Below are positions 12,296-24,868 of a DNA stretch of 64,000 nt, piece by piece. The translations under genes were made by a program, and so were the position numbers. Below the pieces are notes generated by a model. It worked only from the letters and a program-made list of their open reading frames with translations. It ran no database searches and was not told the DNA's origin. How positions within the stretch are numbered: the first letter of the stretch is position 1; every line of letters starts with the position of its first letter. This DNA is from Hemileia vastatrix (lineage: Eukaryota; Basidiomycota; Pucciniomycetes; Pucciniales; Zaghouaniaceae): NCBI GenBank assembly GCA_030280995.1, contig JASXTE010000011.1:7881501-7945500 (forward strand). The letters are read 5' to 3'.

Positions 12296-13051
12296 ATGAA
12301 GAGCCTGAAGAAATTTATCTTTTTAGTTGTCTTTTGTAGCTTCTTAATTTCAATCGTTATGGCTGAAGAAATAAAATGCACAAAGTTCACACAATGGACA
12401 AATGACAGTTCAGGCTATTGTAAGCTCAGCTTAATTTTATCACTAAATGTTTTGGTGTAAACATTTAACAGATGATGCGCAATCCGCATTTTTGTAGATT
12501 GCGATACGTTCTCCTCATCATATATTTGCAATGGATGCAATGGCTTCAATCAAGCAGGTAATTTTACCAAAATTCATGATTGTGATATGGGAAATTTTGG
12601 CACTTCCTGACGCTTGATCCATACTGTTATTTTCAACAAAATCACAAGGTGAAGCTGATGGTTGTAAACCTACTATTCGTTTCAACGACTGGAGCAGCGG
12701 AGTTGTTAAAAAATCAAACTTTTCTCGCCATGTCTGCATAGCATACTCTTCCATAAATGGTAGTGTTGGTGAGTTTCATCTCACAGGATTGCAAAATTTC
12801 AGTGATAAATGCAACCTAACTAATACTTCCAAATCTCAGAGTGCGCATCACAGGAGCGTGAAACTTTGCTCTGTAAGAGACTTACAAAAATAGGAGGTAA
12901 GTATACTTGCACCTGTATCTAAGACTTTGTTTTCGGTTTTCAATTATATGTTTTGCGATTGACTGATTTCTTGATGTCAACAGTATGCGTTGGTTGCGAA
13001 GACCAAAATCATAAACCAAAAGATAGATCCCTCACGGGAATTAGTAATTAA
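12296..13051 (+). CDS. Small cysteine-rich secreted protein, 5 exons, 142 aa
   Basis: Exons 12296-12419, 12498-12557, 12649-12768, 12840-12896 and 12984-13051. Each intron has GT...AG ends and is 71-91 bp; intron 3 has a good branch site, CTAAC. All four introns interrupt the frame in phase 1, and the spliced frame is open to TAA at 13049. Residues 1-23 form a signal peptide (KK, then a hydrophobic run ending VMA). The mature part has ten cysteines (28, 43, 52, 55, 67, 91, 103, 113, 122, 125), including two CxxC pairs, and three N-glycosylation sites (36, 85, 98). No domain family was recognised. In a rust-like fungus this profile fits a candidate secreted effector, which is inference. It is the only gene in the window with an undamaged frame. 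Confidence 0.8.
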
Positions 13052-13429
13052 AGTGAAATAATGGAGTACAAGACAAGGAGTTAATTTTTTTTTTCTTGTC
13101 CACAAATTTTACAACCTTTTCTGAAAGTGATAGTGCAAGTTCAAACTGACAAAGCACATTTTAAATGAAATGATTTACAATGAATATATATATAATCAAT
13201 GAACATACCATTCAAAGGATTAAAATGAGACTAAATTTCCTCACTGATTGTGAGGTGAAAGACAAGCAGTTTATATAGTAGAAATGGAAGGTAGTATAAC
13301 CAGAAAAGACAATTAAAGTTGAGATGATACACAAAATTTGTTAGGTTATACTCACCGGCGCCACAGCAACCCTAATTCATATATACAGTAACTGCATAGC
13401 ATTATGATCAGAATTATTGGAAATTAATA
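13052..13429. other. Downstream flank, nothing recognised
   Basis: AT-rich sequence between the secreted-protein gene and Harbinger H1. No gene seen. Confidence 0.35.
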
Positions 13430-13513
13430 GGGGGTATCAAAGTTGACTGATCTGCAATTAGGGATCAGGAATTTTTTTTACTGGGATCAGACATTATTAA
13501 TTGCAGAAGATTC

Positions 13514-13543
13514 TTATCCACTAGCCCCAGGGCTAGTGGATAA
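13514..13543. repeat. Perfect 14-bp hairpin in H1 subterminal region
   Basis: TTATCCACTAGCCC, a 2-base loop CA, then the exact reverse complement. Short GGATCAG / CTGATCC repeats surround it (13440-13610). A role as transposase binding region is inferred. Confidence 0.7.
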
Positions 13544-13847
13544 GGATTCCACGATAATGCATTATCCTGCCTCTTATACCCCAATTTCCATTCCTAACTC
13601 CTGATCCCCAACCCATCACATCCATGATGGATTTTTAAGAAAGTCACATGACTTATAATTGCTGATGCCATCCTTAAGTCTTTCCTCACTCTATGCTACT
13701 TAATTTTGGTGGTGAACACTTGAAGTTTTTTTCTACCTACACACCCCAACTGCACATTTGGCAGTGAATTCCCACTTCCCTCATCACATAAGCCTTCCAC
13801 TGACAACTATGAAACACTTTTCTACTAGGCAGCTACTTCACTCAACT

Positions 13848-14640
13848 ATGAATGCTATTGCTTTACTTTTAGTTCTTTACTAAAAAACACACTCTGATTT
13901 GAAAGATGCTTTAGCCTATATGTCTTTTCTTTTCAAAAAGCATTACATAAACCCAAGGGGGCCAAATCTTCATCATGATCCCAGATATGATCTCCGCTCC
14001 ATTCTCAACATTCTTCAACTAAACTTCACTCAACTATTTCAAACCTCTCCCGATTCTTTCTTCAAACTTTATCAACTCATCTCCAAACATGCTATATTTC
14101 ATAACAATTCTCATAATAAACAGTGTGAGCCTGCTATTCAACTTGCTGTTGCACTATGTATCTTTGGCTCAAATGGAAATGGTGCTGCTGTAAGATGTTT
14201 GGAAAATCTCTTTACCATAGGATATGGGATGGTGATATTATACACCAAGCGCTGTATGATTGCCATCCTTTCCCTCAAGTCTCAAACACTGGCTTGGCCA
14301 ACTCCACAACAGCAACTTGAATCCTCTCAAGTTATTCAAGCTGAAGATTTCCCTGGCTGTGTAGGATTTTTTGATTGCACCACTATACCTTTGACTCAAA
14401 AGCCTGCTCATGATGGCAACCTTTATTTTGACCACAAAAAAAAGGTTTCTTCAAAATGTTCTCCAATTTCACATCTTTCATAAACTGAATTTTTATCTTC
14501 TTTGTAGATACTCTATTGCCGTTAAACTTGTATGTGATGTCAATAAAAAAGTTATTGATTTTCACAGTGGCTACCCTGAATCATGTCATGACTCTTCCAT
14601 CTTCCAAAGAATGAGGATTTCTCAAATTCCTTACTCATAC
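13848..14640 (+). pseudogene. H1 transposase, N-terminal part
   Basis: DDE transposase of the PIF/Harbinger type. The ATG at 13848 aligns with the H2 protein; an in-frame TAA follows 11 codons later. Exon 1 is 13848-14444 and intron 14445-14507 (GTTTCT...TTTGTAG, 63 bp). Exon 2 is 14508-14640, with a one-base slip in the A8 run next to the donor. Visible landmarks: HxIFHNNS, SNGNGAA, the first acid in GFFDCTT and the second in SCHDSSIF. The frame runs directly into the CATAC duplication at 14636-14640 and resumes at 24432. Confidence 0.85.
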
Positions 14641-15426
14641 AATCGGGTGCTCCTCTTGGTCTAGAAGTTTTTGACAAAAATAAACCGGCGTAGGTAGGTG
14701 GAATTTGGAGATTTCAAAGGTCAAGGTATGTATGTTTTATCTTTTAGCTTATTTACTCAATTAAAAGAGGTAAGAGATGTTTTATAATTATTATTATAAT
14801 TTATAACTTAGAAATACGGTGTTGTAAGTACTAAAGAAATAAATATTATTAATAAATATTTGATTTAATAAAAGTTTTAATAAAAATATAAGTAAGTGAG
14901 AAATGATCAAAACAACCAGAAAGGGGAAGCCTTATATAGGCAAAGAAGAGACAAAGGACAGAGTTAAAATTCTATATACAAGTGTATGAGAGAGAAAAAG
15001 AATTTTTCAGAAGAAAGAATATTTCAAATTATAAGATTTTTCTATAGAGAATAATGTATTTACTGAATATTACAAAAGAATTTGATTTATTAAAAAAATT
15101 CCGGAAATTGTTATTTTTAAACAAGTAGTTTGATTTATATATATTTATTTATTTTTGTGTTAAATTTTATTTTAATATTTAATTTTAATTTTCTTTAAAC
15201 TTACATTGAGCACGATGTTAGAAAATTAAAATAAAAAATATGGGACAATTAATATTAATATTAATTTTTTACTAAATTTATTTTTTGTAACTAGTTATTT
15301 TATTACAAGTAAATTTAAAGTAATTATAATAAAATTAATAATAATATATAAGAAATAAAAAGGTGTGGCTTCATCCCAGGAAATAATTATTTATTTTACT
15401 ATGTGAGTCTAGCAGCCTGGTTGACA
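14641..15426 (-). repeat. A2 3' LTR
   Basis: Matches 23608-24431. The minus-strand start is TGTCAACCAGGC. The plus-strand edge at 14641 is fixed by the target duplication. TATA box CCTATATAAG lies at 14931-14940 (reverse). Confidence 0.85.
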
Positions 15427-15457
15427 CTCCCTTACTATAAAAAAACAAAAAAAAATG

Positions 15458-18400
15458 CTATGCTTTTTTCTTTTTATATTTCTTTAGAAGAGTAGGAAGA
15501 TTAGATATCTCCTTTCTAGGTATTCAAGAATCATATTCAGAAGATTTGTTCTTGAATCTCAATAAGTATTCTGTAGCTATTTTAGCAGTAACTATTCTGT
15601 CATTTAGAATTTTATCAATTTCTGCTGTCTCAGTGATTTCATTAGGGGTCTTCTTTGGTCTTTGCCTCCTTTTGGGAAATAAATCACTATTGGATGTGTA
15701 AGGTGTCAAAAGTGATATTGGAAAAACAGGATGTTTTCTGTCATATGGAGAATAAAAGATAAATTCAACTGCATTATCACCAACCATTCTTCTGACAAGG
15801 AATAGGTCTTTTAATTTTTTATTACGTTGTAAAATGAAGTGGACTGTAGAAATCAGTACTTCATCACCCTTTTTAAAAGTGTATTCTTTATGTGATTTTT
15901 CCCATCTCTTCTTCTCATATTAAAAGAATTTTTCAATAAATTTTTGAGCATGACTTCTGCAAAGTTGTTGCATTTGAAGAAAAGATTTTACACCAGGATG
16001 TAAATCCAATTTAGGTATTTTATTATTGAGGATCAGGGCAATAGTCTTTGGAACATATTCAAACCAGAGCTCAGAAAGATTTTTCTGAGTAACAGAATGA
16101 ACAGTGCTATTACAAGAGAATTCCAAACCAGGAAGTAAGGTAAACCAATCATGAGTAAATCTGTCATTGTTTTTGTACTCAAGGCCAAAGGCACAATACC
16201 TTTGTATCATGTCCTCTAAAGTCTGAATCATTCTTTCAGCTAATCCATCAGTTTGGGGGTTATGGTCAGTAGAAAGTTTCAGATCACAACCACAAACATC
16301 CATCAGAGACATCCAAAATTAGGAAGTAAATTTAGGGGCTCTGTCAGAGATTATAGCCTTCGAAAACCAGCAGTATTAAACATATGAAAACACCGCAAGA
16401 AAGCTAATTCTTTAGTGGAAACATCCTTGTGGGTAGGGATAAATTTACACATTTTTGTGAATCTGTTCACAATAACCCAACAAGAGTTATAACTGTCTTT
16501 CACAGCAAAGGGTAATCCCGTTACAAAGTCCATGTTTATTATTTGCCATGGTGCATCATGAGCTTCAATATGTTGCATTAATCCAGCTTTTTTACCAGTC
16601 AATCTTTTTGATTTTTGGAAAGAATCACAGGATTTAGCATATAGTTTGTTGTCTTCAGACATATTGACCCACCAAGCAGTGTTTTTAATTCTGATCATTA
16701 TTTTTTCAAGATCAAAATGTCCAGCCAATATTTCATCATGACAAATTTTCAAGATGATCTCTTTCATAGAAGGAGGAATAACAATAACATTACTCAACTT
16801 TCTTCTATAATATATATATCCTTCATCAATTGAAAATCTTCCTTTTTCCAAAGCCTTCTGGTACTTTGTTGGAAGGGCTTTTATTAATGCTTGTATTGAA
16901 GCATTCTTTGGATCATTTAAGATGGTACATAACTTTTTTAAGTCAGTGTCCTTATCATATAAATCCAGAATAAGCTGTAATAGCTCTTCCTCCATATCAA
17001 CCACATATATTCCATGAATGTGAACTATATCATCTTCACGAACATATGCAGGATTTGAGTCATCATTTGGTAAAGGTAACCTTGAAAACATATCCCCATT
17101 TGAGTGAACAATACTAACCCTATGAATTATTGTCATCCTCCCTCTGTATTCTTGAACAGCTAACTGCCATCTGAACATATGTCTGTTAGGTGTTTTTAAG
17201 TTCAAGAGGGATTTAAATGCACTACAGTCAGTGATAAGTTCAAATTTCTGGTCATCCAGATAATAATGTAGCTTCTCTAGAGCCCACACTACTGCCAAAC
17301 ACTCCAGTTGAGTGGAACCATATTTCAATTCACTTTTTCTTAAGGTTCTTGAAATATAACAAATTACTACTTCTGATACTTTAACATTCATCACTTTTTT
17401 TTATGGAGGGCAGCACCAAGACCAATAAAGCTGGAATCAGTGTATAAAACAAATGGTTGATCAAATTCAGGTAAATTAAGAACAGGTGCTGACACCAAAC
17501 AATGTTTCATAGTGTCAAAAGCTCTTTGTCTTTCACTGTTCCAGACAAAAGCAACATCTTTCCTAGTCAATTGGGTAAGGGGTAATGCTATGACTTGGTA
17601 ATTTTTAATATACTGTCTATAGTATCCACACATTCCCTAAAAACTCTGGAGCTCTCTAACTGTGGTGGGAGCCTTTACCTGTTGTATGGATGCCACTTTG
17701 TATTGGTCAACACATATCTGTAAACCTGAGACAACATGACCAAGCACTTTCAAGGAATGAAAACCAAATTTGCATTTCTTCAAAGAAAGTGTCATATTTA
17801 TCTCATCCATCTTATGGAAAAGTTTACACAGGTGGTTAAGATGGTGCTCAAATGTTTTAGAGAATATGATGATATCATCAATATAAAACATCAGCAATCC
17901 TTCAATTATTTCTTGATGGAATCTGTTATCCATAATTTTTTAAAAAACCAAAGGGGCATTTTTAGGGCAAAATGGCATCCTAACATACTTATAAATACCC
18001 ATATGAGTAGAAGTCATCAGAAAATTCTGAGAATTATTCTCAACAGGTACCTGGTGATATCTATTGTTACCATCCAAACAGCTGATATATTTAGCACCTT
18101 GTAGGGTAGCATGTATAGAGCTAATTCTGGGTAAAGGATAGATATCATCAACAGTATAAGTGTTCAATGCTCTATAATCACAACATAACCTGGCTTTATC
18201 TTTCTCATAAGAAATTAGGACAGGTGAGATAACACAATGTTTAGGTGTTTCAACTACCTTTTCAATAATATTCATTTTAAAAATGGTAGAGATATTGTCT
18301 TCAATATCTTTTCTCTTTGTGGGAGAAGTGGGATAAGGCTTCTTCTTTAAACTAGGTGGTATTTCAGTTAATGGGAAAAATAAAGAAAGCTTCATTTCTT

Positions 18401-18510
18401 CTTTTACAAATTCTAATTCATGTGACCCATGAGCAAAGGCCATAGGAAAAGACTTTATCAATTGAATGAAGGAATCTTTATCCTCACCAGAAAATTGTTC
18501 TCTAAAAAAA
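15458..18510 (-). pseudogene. pol: A2 RT-RNase H-integrase-chromodomain, broken
   Basis: RT with a YIDD motif near 17880, RNase H with DSSFIGLG, integrase with HxxxH...C (the last zinc cysteine changed to Phe near 16620), and catalytic boxes NMDF and HNPQTDGLAE. The C-terminal chromodomain ends at 15458. The frame breaks near 17935, 17635, 17393, 16350 and 15920. The SDRDPKF box region (16316-16360) is frameshifted. Confidence 0.9.
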
Positions 18511-19693
18511 TTTTCAGACTAGGTATCCCCAGGACTGAGTATTTCTTATGTTTAAAATAATATAAACTTAATTACATTAAGCTTATATCTTAAAGATAAG
18601 GTTAAAACACTTATATTTATGGTTATAATACATATATATATAATTATTATACTATTATATGACTTATAGTAGTTTAAATAGCTTATCCATAGCCTAATCA
18701 TACTTATTAAGGTGTTAATGGAGTCATAATATACTTATCTTAAGTGATATTAATTAATTATAGACATACATAAGCTTATATGTATACATAAATGTCATAT
18801 TTAGTGAAATATGTAGTTAGATTATGTATATTTAGGTCTAAAAGTGGGGTTTAACCTCTTAATAGCCTATAAACTTTGTTTTTCTGCTTATTTTAGGTCA
18901 TATGGGTGTATTCAGTGGACTCAAAACGCCTACAAAAGCATATACATCTATTTCAGGTGCATATATCCAGTTTGGACAACTTAATCTGCTTCCTTGGATG
19001 GATTTTAATGGATTTATGAGTTGGGACATCATTACTGGGTTAATACAGATGCTTGGGGATTTTATTGGGGGCTCGGATAGTTAATTTTGTTCCTTTATAT
19101 GCTTTTGGTTTCATTATATTCTTTTTGAAGGAGTTATTTTACCTGTTTCTTTATGGTATCGGCTTTTATCTGTTTATTCTATTTATGGTATGGGTCTGTG
19201 GTATCATTAATTGTGATGGAGGTTCCTTACTTGAGGTCTTGGTGTTTAATATTCTTGAAGTGGACGCCATGGGGAGGTGATAAGCCCTCACAGTGCTGTA
19301 ATTTCTGGGGATAGCAGTGACATCATCTGGATTGAAGGTCTGTGCACTCCAGTGGATTTTGGTATAAGTAAGGGGGGATTTGATGGGTTATTGGAACATC
19401 AAATACTTACTACTCATCAATAAAAAACTACAAAACAATTATTATCATATATAAATATATTATAAAGCCTCTATAAATTTATATTATCTTTATATAAGCT
19501 ATAACTATATTTTATTGATCTATTTTCCACCACTAGCTCACATATAAATCCAAGTGTTGTGAGTTTCTATTGAGAATAACTATTTTATTAGTCTTCCCCT
19601 GAGGTTTAATCACTAAATCATTTGTCAATATGTAGTAGGACCATTAATATTTACTATTAAATCATAAATAGATACTAGCATACACTGACAAAA
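18511..19693 (+). mobile_element. Solo LTR of the E type inside A2
   Basis: Interrupts A2 between the protease tail (SEIDNAF, near 19700) and the segment leading into RT (near 18505). The start TCAGACTAGGTATCCCCAGG resembles the minus-strand start of the E LTR at 30063, and the end CACTGACA resembles A-type LTR ends. Flanking A-runs make the duplication hard to define. Two ORFs inside (18902-19084, 19053-19280) are unsupported. Confidence 0.65.
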
Positions 19694-22672
19694 AGCATTG
19701 TCAATTTCAGACACAAGGGCAGGCATTTCTTTTGTAGATCTTCCTTTATATTGAACTACAGAATGACATGTGTTCAATACTGGTGATAATGATTTTCTGG
19801 GGGAGGAAATCTTAAATTTTCTCTTCCCATTCATCCCCATTGTGAAGTATTGGCTTGAAGGATCCAAGTTTATGCCATACTTGGTTAAAATATCATTTCC
19901 CACAATAAAACTGCTTAAGTTATCATTTTTCATGAAAAAAAAACACATATAGCTCTCACAAAACCATGGTTATATTTGAAAAATACTGTTGCTTTGTATT
20001 TACCAATGGGGGACAAAACAGAGCCATAACCTCTCCAATTCTCAGAAATGATAGGCATGAGTTTTGATTTTTAATATTGGTCCACTGAAGCAAGTGCTTT
20101 TTCAAATACTACACTTCCTCCAGCTCCAGAATCTAAGTCAACCTCAATGTTATTACCATTGATCAAGACTCCTTCCTTGAGAGGGGAAATAATCATTGAG
20201 CTGTCCTCAAGGTTTCTTATGATCTCAGCATCTTCTACTGTAGATAAATCATTATTCTCAATATAAATATTATTTAAATAATGAATATTCTCTTCCAGCA
20301 TTAAAATTTCATGGTGAGATTGATATGAAATATTTCTGGTACAATCACTTGAAGTATCATCCAGTGCTATTGTGTCATCAGCTTGTTCCTCTGTATGTTC
20401 AACAAGACTTATCTTCTTTTCACAAATATGGCCTTTCTGCCAATGCTTTCTGCATTTGAAGCAAGTGTTTGTTGCATACTTTTTGGGTGCAACAGGGGCA
20501 GAAGGTTTACCAACATTTTCCAGATGTTTCTGTTGGTAATTGGAGCTTTTCTCCAATGAAGTTCTAGGATTGAATCTTCTAGAATCATACTTGTCATTAA
20601 GAATGTTCTCATTAAAATTATTAATGAAAGAAGAAGGTTCTCTTGAGAAATCAGTCCTAGCAACTATTAAGTCTCTCAGAGACATAGGTAATTTATAGAG
20701 TATACTGTCCTCCCATAACTCAAACTACATATCTGGCTCCATTTCCCCCAAGAATTTCACAAGTTTTATCAGGAAATCAATAGGTTTTTCAGTAGAAGAG
20801 CTATATTTGGTTTCTTCATACTGCCTTTGTTGAGCTAACCTAAACTTGGAACCACCAAATTGTGCTTTAATTAATTTTTTCTAATCTTCCTATGAGTGGT
20901 AATTCTTATTCAAGAGAACAGATTCATACCACATTAGGGCTACATTGGTAAATAAAGAAATTAACTTTGACACCATTTCCTCATCTGGTAGTTAGTATGA
21001 ATTTTTTAGATTGTCAATCCTGCAAATGAACTGCTGCCAATCAGAGAAATAATCACCATCAAATCCTGGATACTGGTCAAGTTTTGGCCAATTCTTTTGA
21101 TTTAAAGTAGTCTCCTTATCACAAGCTTGTTTATGAGTGAGAAGGAAATGTAACTTCTTCAATTGGGCAGTAATCTCATTGTTTAATCCTTCTGTGGATT
21201 ATCCAGGTACATCATCAAGTTTTGATTGAAACTCAGTGGTATCAACAGGAATTTCTGGCACTAATTTTACTTTAGATGAACTAGAAACAGGTACAATTGG
21301 GGTATCCTGCAAAACAGGTTCTTTCAAAGAAATTTCAGAAAGCTTTTAATCATGTAACAATGAATTCAATTTTTCTTCAATGGTTTTTAACCTAGTCTTC
21401 ACTCTTAAAATACTAGATAAAAACTCATTGATGGTTGCAAAAAATAACTGGTTCTTATTTTTTAAAGATGAATAATGGTCACTCAATCTCTTTAAGTTCA
21501 TCTTATGTCCCTCTAGCTCCTGGAAACAGATGGACACAGTGTCATGTAATTTATAAAAATCATTCTTGATATTTTTCCATAAAGCAACTTTCTTTTCATA
21601 AGTTACTTTTAATGAAACAAATCATCAGAAACTCTCTGTAATTCACTCCTCAATGACTGGTAACCCTGTTTAGTTAATAATCTATTAAATTTCTGAGTCA
21701 ATTTCATATTGTTCATTTTATGATTTTGCTTAGCAATAGTATCCCTCAAATATTCATCATTAATTTTAGCTACATCTGTAGTATTTCTCAATAGGGAAAC
21801 AGAATAAATTTCCAGACTCTCATAAAACCCAGGATTAAGTGACTCATAAATAATAGCCATATCAGGATTTATCATTGACGTAGCAAACAATAACAAAGGA
21901 TTAGATACATTAGAATATTGAGAAATTTTTCTACTACTATCAGCCCTACTGGTCTCAAAGTCTCATCCCCTCTTCCAGAATTACCTGAAGGAACTGAATT
22001 AGGAACAAGAAATGGCACTTGAGATTCAATAGAGGGGCTTACCATGGTTTGGAAAAGAATTGAATGTGATTGTTTTTTCTTTTTCTTCATCCTTAATAGG
22101 GGTGAGGAGGTGAAGGGTTGAACTGATGGGTTCTTGAAGGACCTGCCTGAGGTACTTGTTCATGTTGTTGTTGTTTTTGGGCCTCTAGATAATCTCACTG
22201 GGTGTTCGGCCATCTCCACTGCCACTTTGAGATTTCCATCTTTTCTTGTTGCTGGGGGGCCAATTGTGGAAGGGCTTTTGGGGGAGAAGGAGGTTTCCTC
22301 TTCTCTTGAAGAAAGGACTCTATTTTTCTTACCTTGTCTTCTAGAAACTCTGCTTTTGACCTCAGTTTGAGATTTTCTGACCTCAACTCCTTCATGTGAG
22401 TGGAGGGATTTCAGACTTGCTGATGCAAGGGCATCTTTTTTATCTTGAATCCTTTTGGAAGCTCTTCTGGGGGGTTGATTGAAGGCTTTTAATCCAGAGC
22501 AGTTGTCTCCACTTTTATCTCTATTTCTTGCATTTTTACATCCTGATTGGTCCAGTAATTGATTGGTTTGAGCCTGTTTTGTAGTCAAAGGGGAACTTAC
22601 AGAAGAAGCTTCATCATAATCAATTAAATCTAGTTCCTAATCACAGCCAACAGAAGCACTTTGATCAGTCAT
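19694..22672 (-). pseudogene. gag: A2 gag-protease, broken
   Basis: The ATG at 22672 is followed 11 codons later by a stop where A3 has an open frame. The N-terminal part is basic and coiled-coil-like (22195-22395). The region near 21100 reads through in one frame where A1 is shifted. The knuckle C-x2-C-x7-H-x-C lies near 20425-20465. The protease DSGA is near 20122-20133. Frameshifts and stops occur near 22380, 21345, 20930, 20690, 20070 and 19925. Confidence 0.88.
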
Positions 22673-22749
22673 AGTTGTAAATAACCTGAACTGAGAGAAA
22701 AAAATATTAAAATTTAATCAGTTATTATTTTACTTTATTTAAAGAAAAG

Positions 22750-23262
22750 TAAAAGAGAGAGAAAATATTTCTAGTATATAAATAATTATCAGGATTTTTT
22801 AATCAACTGGAATAATTAAAATATAATGTTTTTCAGGACAAAAAAATCATCTGAAATAATAATCACAATTTTTATTAAGTTAAGATAATTTTATAACCAG
22901 GATTAAAATAAATCAACTGAAATAATAAAATAATTTATTAATTAGTAATATATATGTTGATAATTATCAGGACTAAAATTCAACTGAAAAATTTAATTAC
23001 CAGGACTTAATGTCCACTGAAATAATTTTAATTACCAGGACTTAATTTCAGTTGAAATAATTTAATGTAATTAATTCAACTAGTTTTATATATTATTATT
23101 TTACTGCTAGGACAATTTGTCAACTGAAACAATAATATAATTTTTTAATTATCAGGACAGAGGTCAACTGAAATAATTAAAAATAATAATATAATTAATT
23201 TAATTTTTATATTGCTTCTAGGACTAAGAACAATATAGTTCTATAATGGTCAACTAGCAAAA
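22750..23262 (-). repeat. Leader repeats of A2 (~9 degenerate units)
   Basis: On the plus strand, units read like ATTACCAGGACTTAATGTCAACTGAAATAA, spaced 33-60 bp apart. The conserved cores are CAGGACT and CAACTGAA. The same array occurs in A3 (27204-27380, 28404-28560), and a weak form in A1. It is non-coding and always lies between LTR and gag. Confidence 0.8.
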
Positions 23263-23607
23263 AAATTTTGATTTACCACACACCTCCCCCTGTAAAATGA
23301 GCAAGTTGATGCAACTTACAGAGTGCTGAGTAAAAAAGATATACATAGACTATGAAACGTGCAAAGTGACCCAAAAATAATAATCAATATAATTACCATG
23401 ATAATATATGACTAATGCCAATATATGAACCTAAATTTTGGAGAGCGGTTTGATTCCTGGTTGCAGAAAAAAAAATAAGTCACATGGTTGATGATGTTTG
23501 TCATATTTTTTGTCCACTTGTCCTACTGGTACCTCAACATCAATATTTCCTTGGTTTCTGGCTTCAAGATATTGATGCTCCATCAAAAATTTGGAAAAGG
23601 CTACAAG

Positions 23608-24431
23608 TATTGGGTGCTCCTTTTGGTCTAGAAGTTTTTTATGGAAGTAAAACAGCGTAGGTAGGTGGAATTTGGAGATTTCAAAGTTCAAGGTACATAT
23701 GTTTTACTTTTAGTTTAATTTACTCAATTAAAAGAGGTAAGAAATGTTTTATAATTATTATTATAATTTATAACTTAGAAATACGGTGTTGTAAGTACTA
23801 AAGAAATAAATAATATTAATAAATATTTGATTTAATAAATGTTTTAATAAAATAATAAGTAAGTGAAGAATGATCAAAACAACCAGAAAGGGGAAGCCTT
23901 ATATAGGAAAAGGAGAGACAAAGGACAGAGTTAAAATTCTATATACAAGTGTATGAGAGAGAAAAAGAATTTTCCAGAAGAAAGAATATTTCAAATTATA
24001 AGATTGTTCTATAGAGAATAATGTATTTACTGTATATGTCAAAAGAATTTAATTTATTTTAAAAATTCTGGAAATTGTTATTTTTTAATTATTAATTTGA
24101 TTTATATATATATATATATTTTTATGTTAAATTTTATTTCAAATATTAAATTTTATCCAAATATTAGATTGCATTTTAATATTTAATTTTAATTTTCTTT
24201 AAACTGACATTGAGCACGGTGTTAGAAAATTAAAATAAAACATATAGGATAATTAATTTTAATTTTAATTTTTTACTAAATTTACTTTTTTGTAACTAGT
24301 TAATTTATTACAATTAAATTTAAAGTAATTATAATAAAATTAATAATAATATATAAGAAATAAAAAGGTGTGGCTTCATCCCTGGAAATAATTAATTATT
24401 TTACTGGGTGAGTCTAGCAGCCTGGCTGACA
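23608..24431 (-). repeat. A2 5' LTR
   Basis: Partner of the 3' LTR at 14641-15426. The minus-strand start TGTCAGCCAGGC abuts the CATAC duplication at 24432. The inner edge is placed by matching the 3' LTR edge. TATA box near 23899-23907 (reverse). An ORF at 23431-23691 runs across the LTR-leader junction and is not a standalone gene. Confidence 0.82.
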
Positions 24432-24868
24432 CATACTTTGATGAATCTCAATACCTCCTTGCATACTCAGCATATGCAAGTGGAAAGTACATTATATTGC
24501 TTTCCATGGTACAAACCTTAGAAAATGACCCCAAAACCACCTTTAATTATCACCTTGCTTAATCAAGAGTACAGATTGAAAATTCTATTGGAATTTTAAA
24601 GGGAAGATCCTCTAGTCTCTGGCAACTCAGAATCCAATTTCAAATAAAAATGGAAATAAAAACTGCTAATCATTGGATCATGACTTGAGATATACTTCAC
24701 AATATCCTAGCTGATTTAAAGGATGAGTGGAACAAACTTTATGAAGAAGAGGATCCTGAACCAGCACTGGCTCTCCCCTCCCTTGAATCACCAAAAATTC
24801 ATTCAACTGGCATACACTCTGTCATTATGCCTATTACTCTCCAACATTTCTCTTCACCACCATTTTAA
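24432..24868 (+). pseudogene. H1 transposase, C-terminal part
   Basis: Continues the frame of the block ending at 14640. It begins FDESQYLLAYSAYA (family form LLADSAY; the Asp is Tyr here). The third catalytic acid lies in VQIENSIG. It ends TAA at 24866-24868 after an acidic tail. Two further stops are in frame. Together with 13848-14640 this would give a transposase of roughly usual length. Confidence 0.85.

Larger units (their letters stand above)
14641..24431 (-). mobile_element. Chromovirus A2 nested in H1
   Basis: A complete but decayed element on the minus strand. It is flanked by identical CATAC (14636-14640 and 24432-24436), a 5-bp target duplication. Removing the element and one CATAC restores the H1 transposase frame. 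Order on the minus strand: 5' LTR, leader with repeats, gag, protease, RT, RNase H, integrase, chromodomain, 3' LTR. A solo LTR of the E type is inserted between protease and RT. Confidence 0.92.

Noticed and set aside
18902..19280. Possible membrane protein inside A2
   Set aside because: Lies inside a solo LTR; composition of T-rich DNA gives hydrophobic codons, with no homologue in the related LTR.
23431..23691. Standalone 86-codon gene
   Set aside because: It crosses the A2 5' LTR-leader junction; at most a leader peptide.
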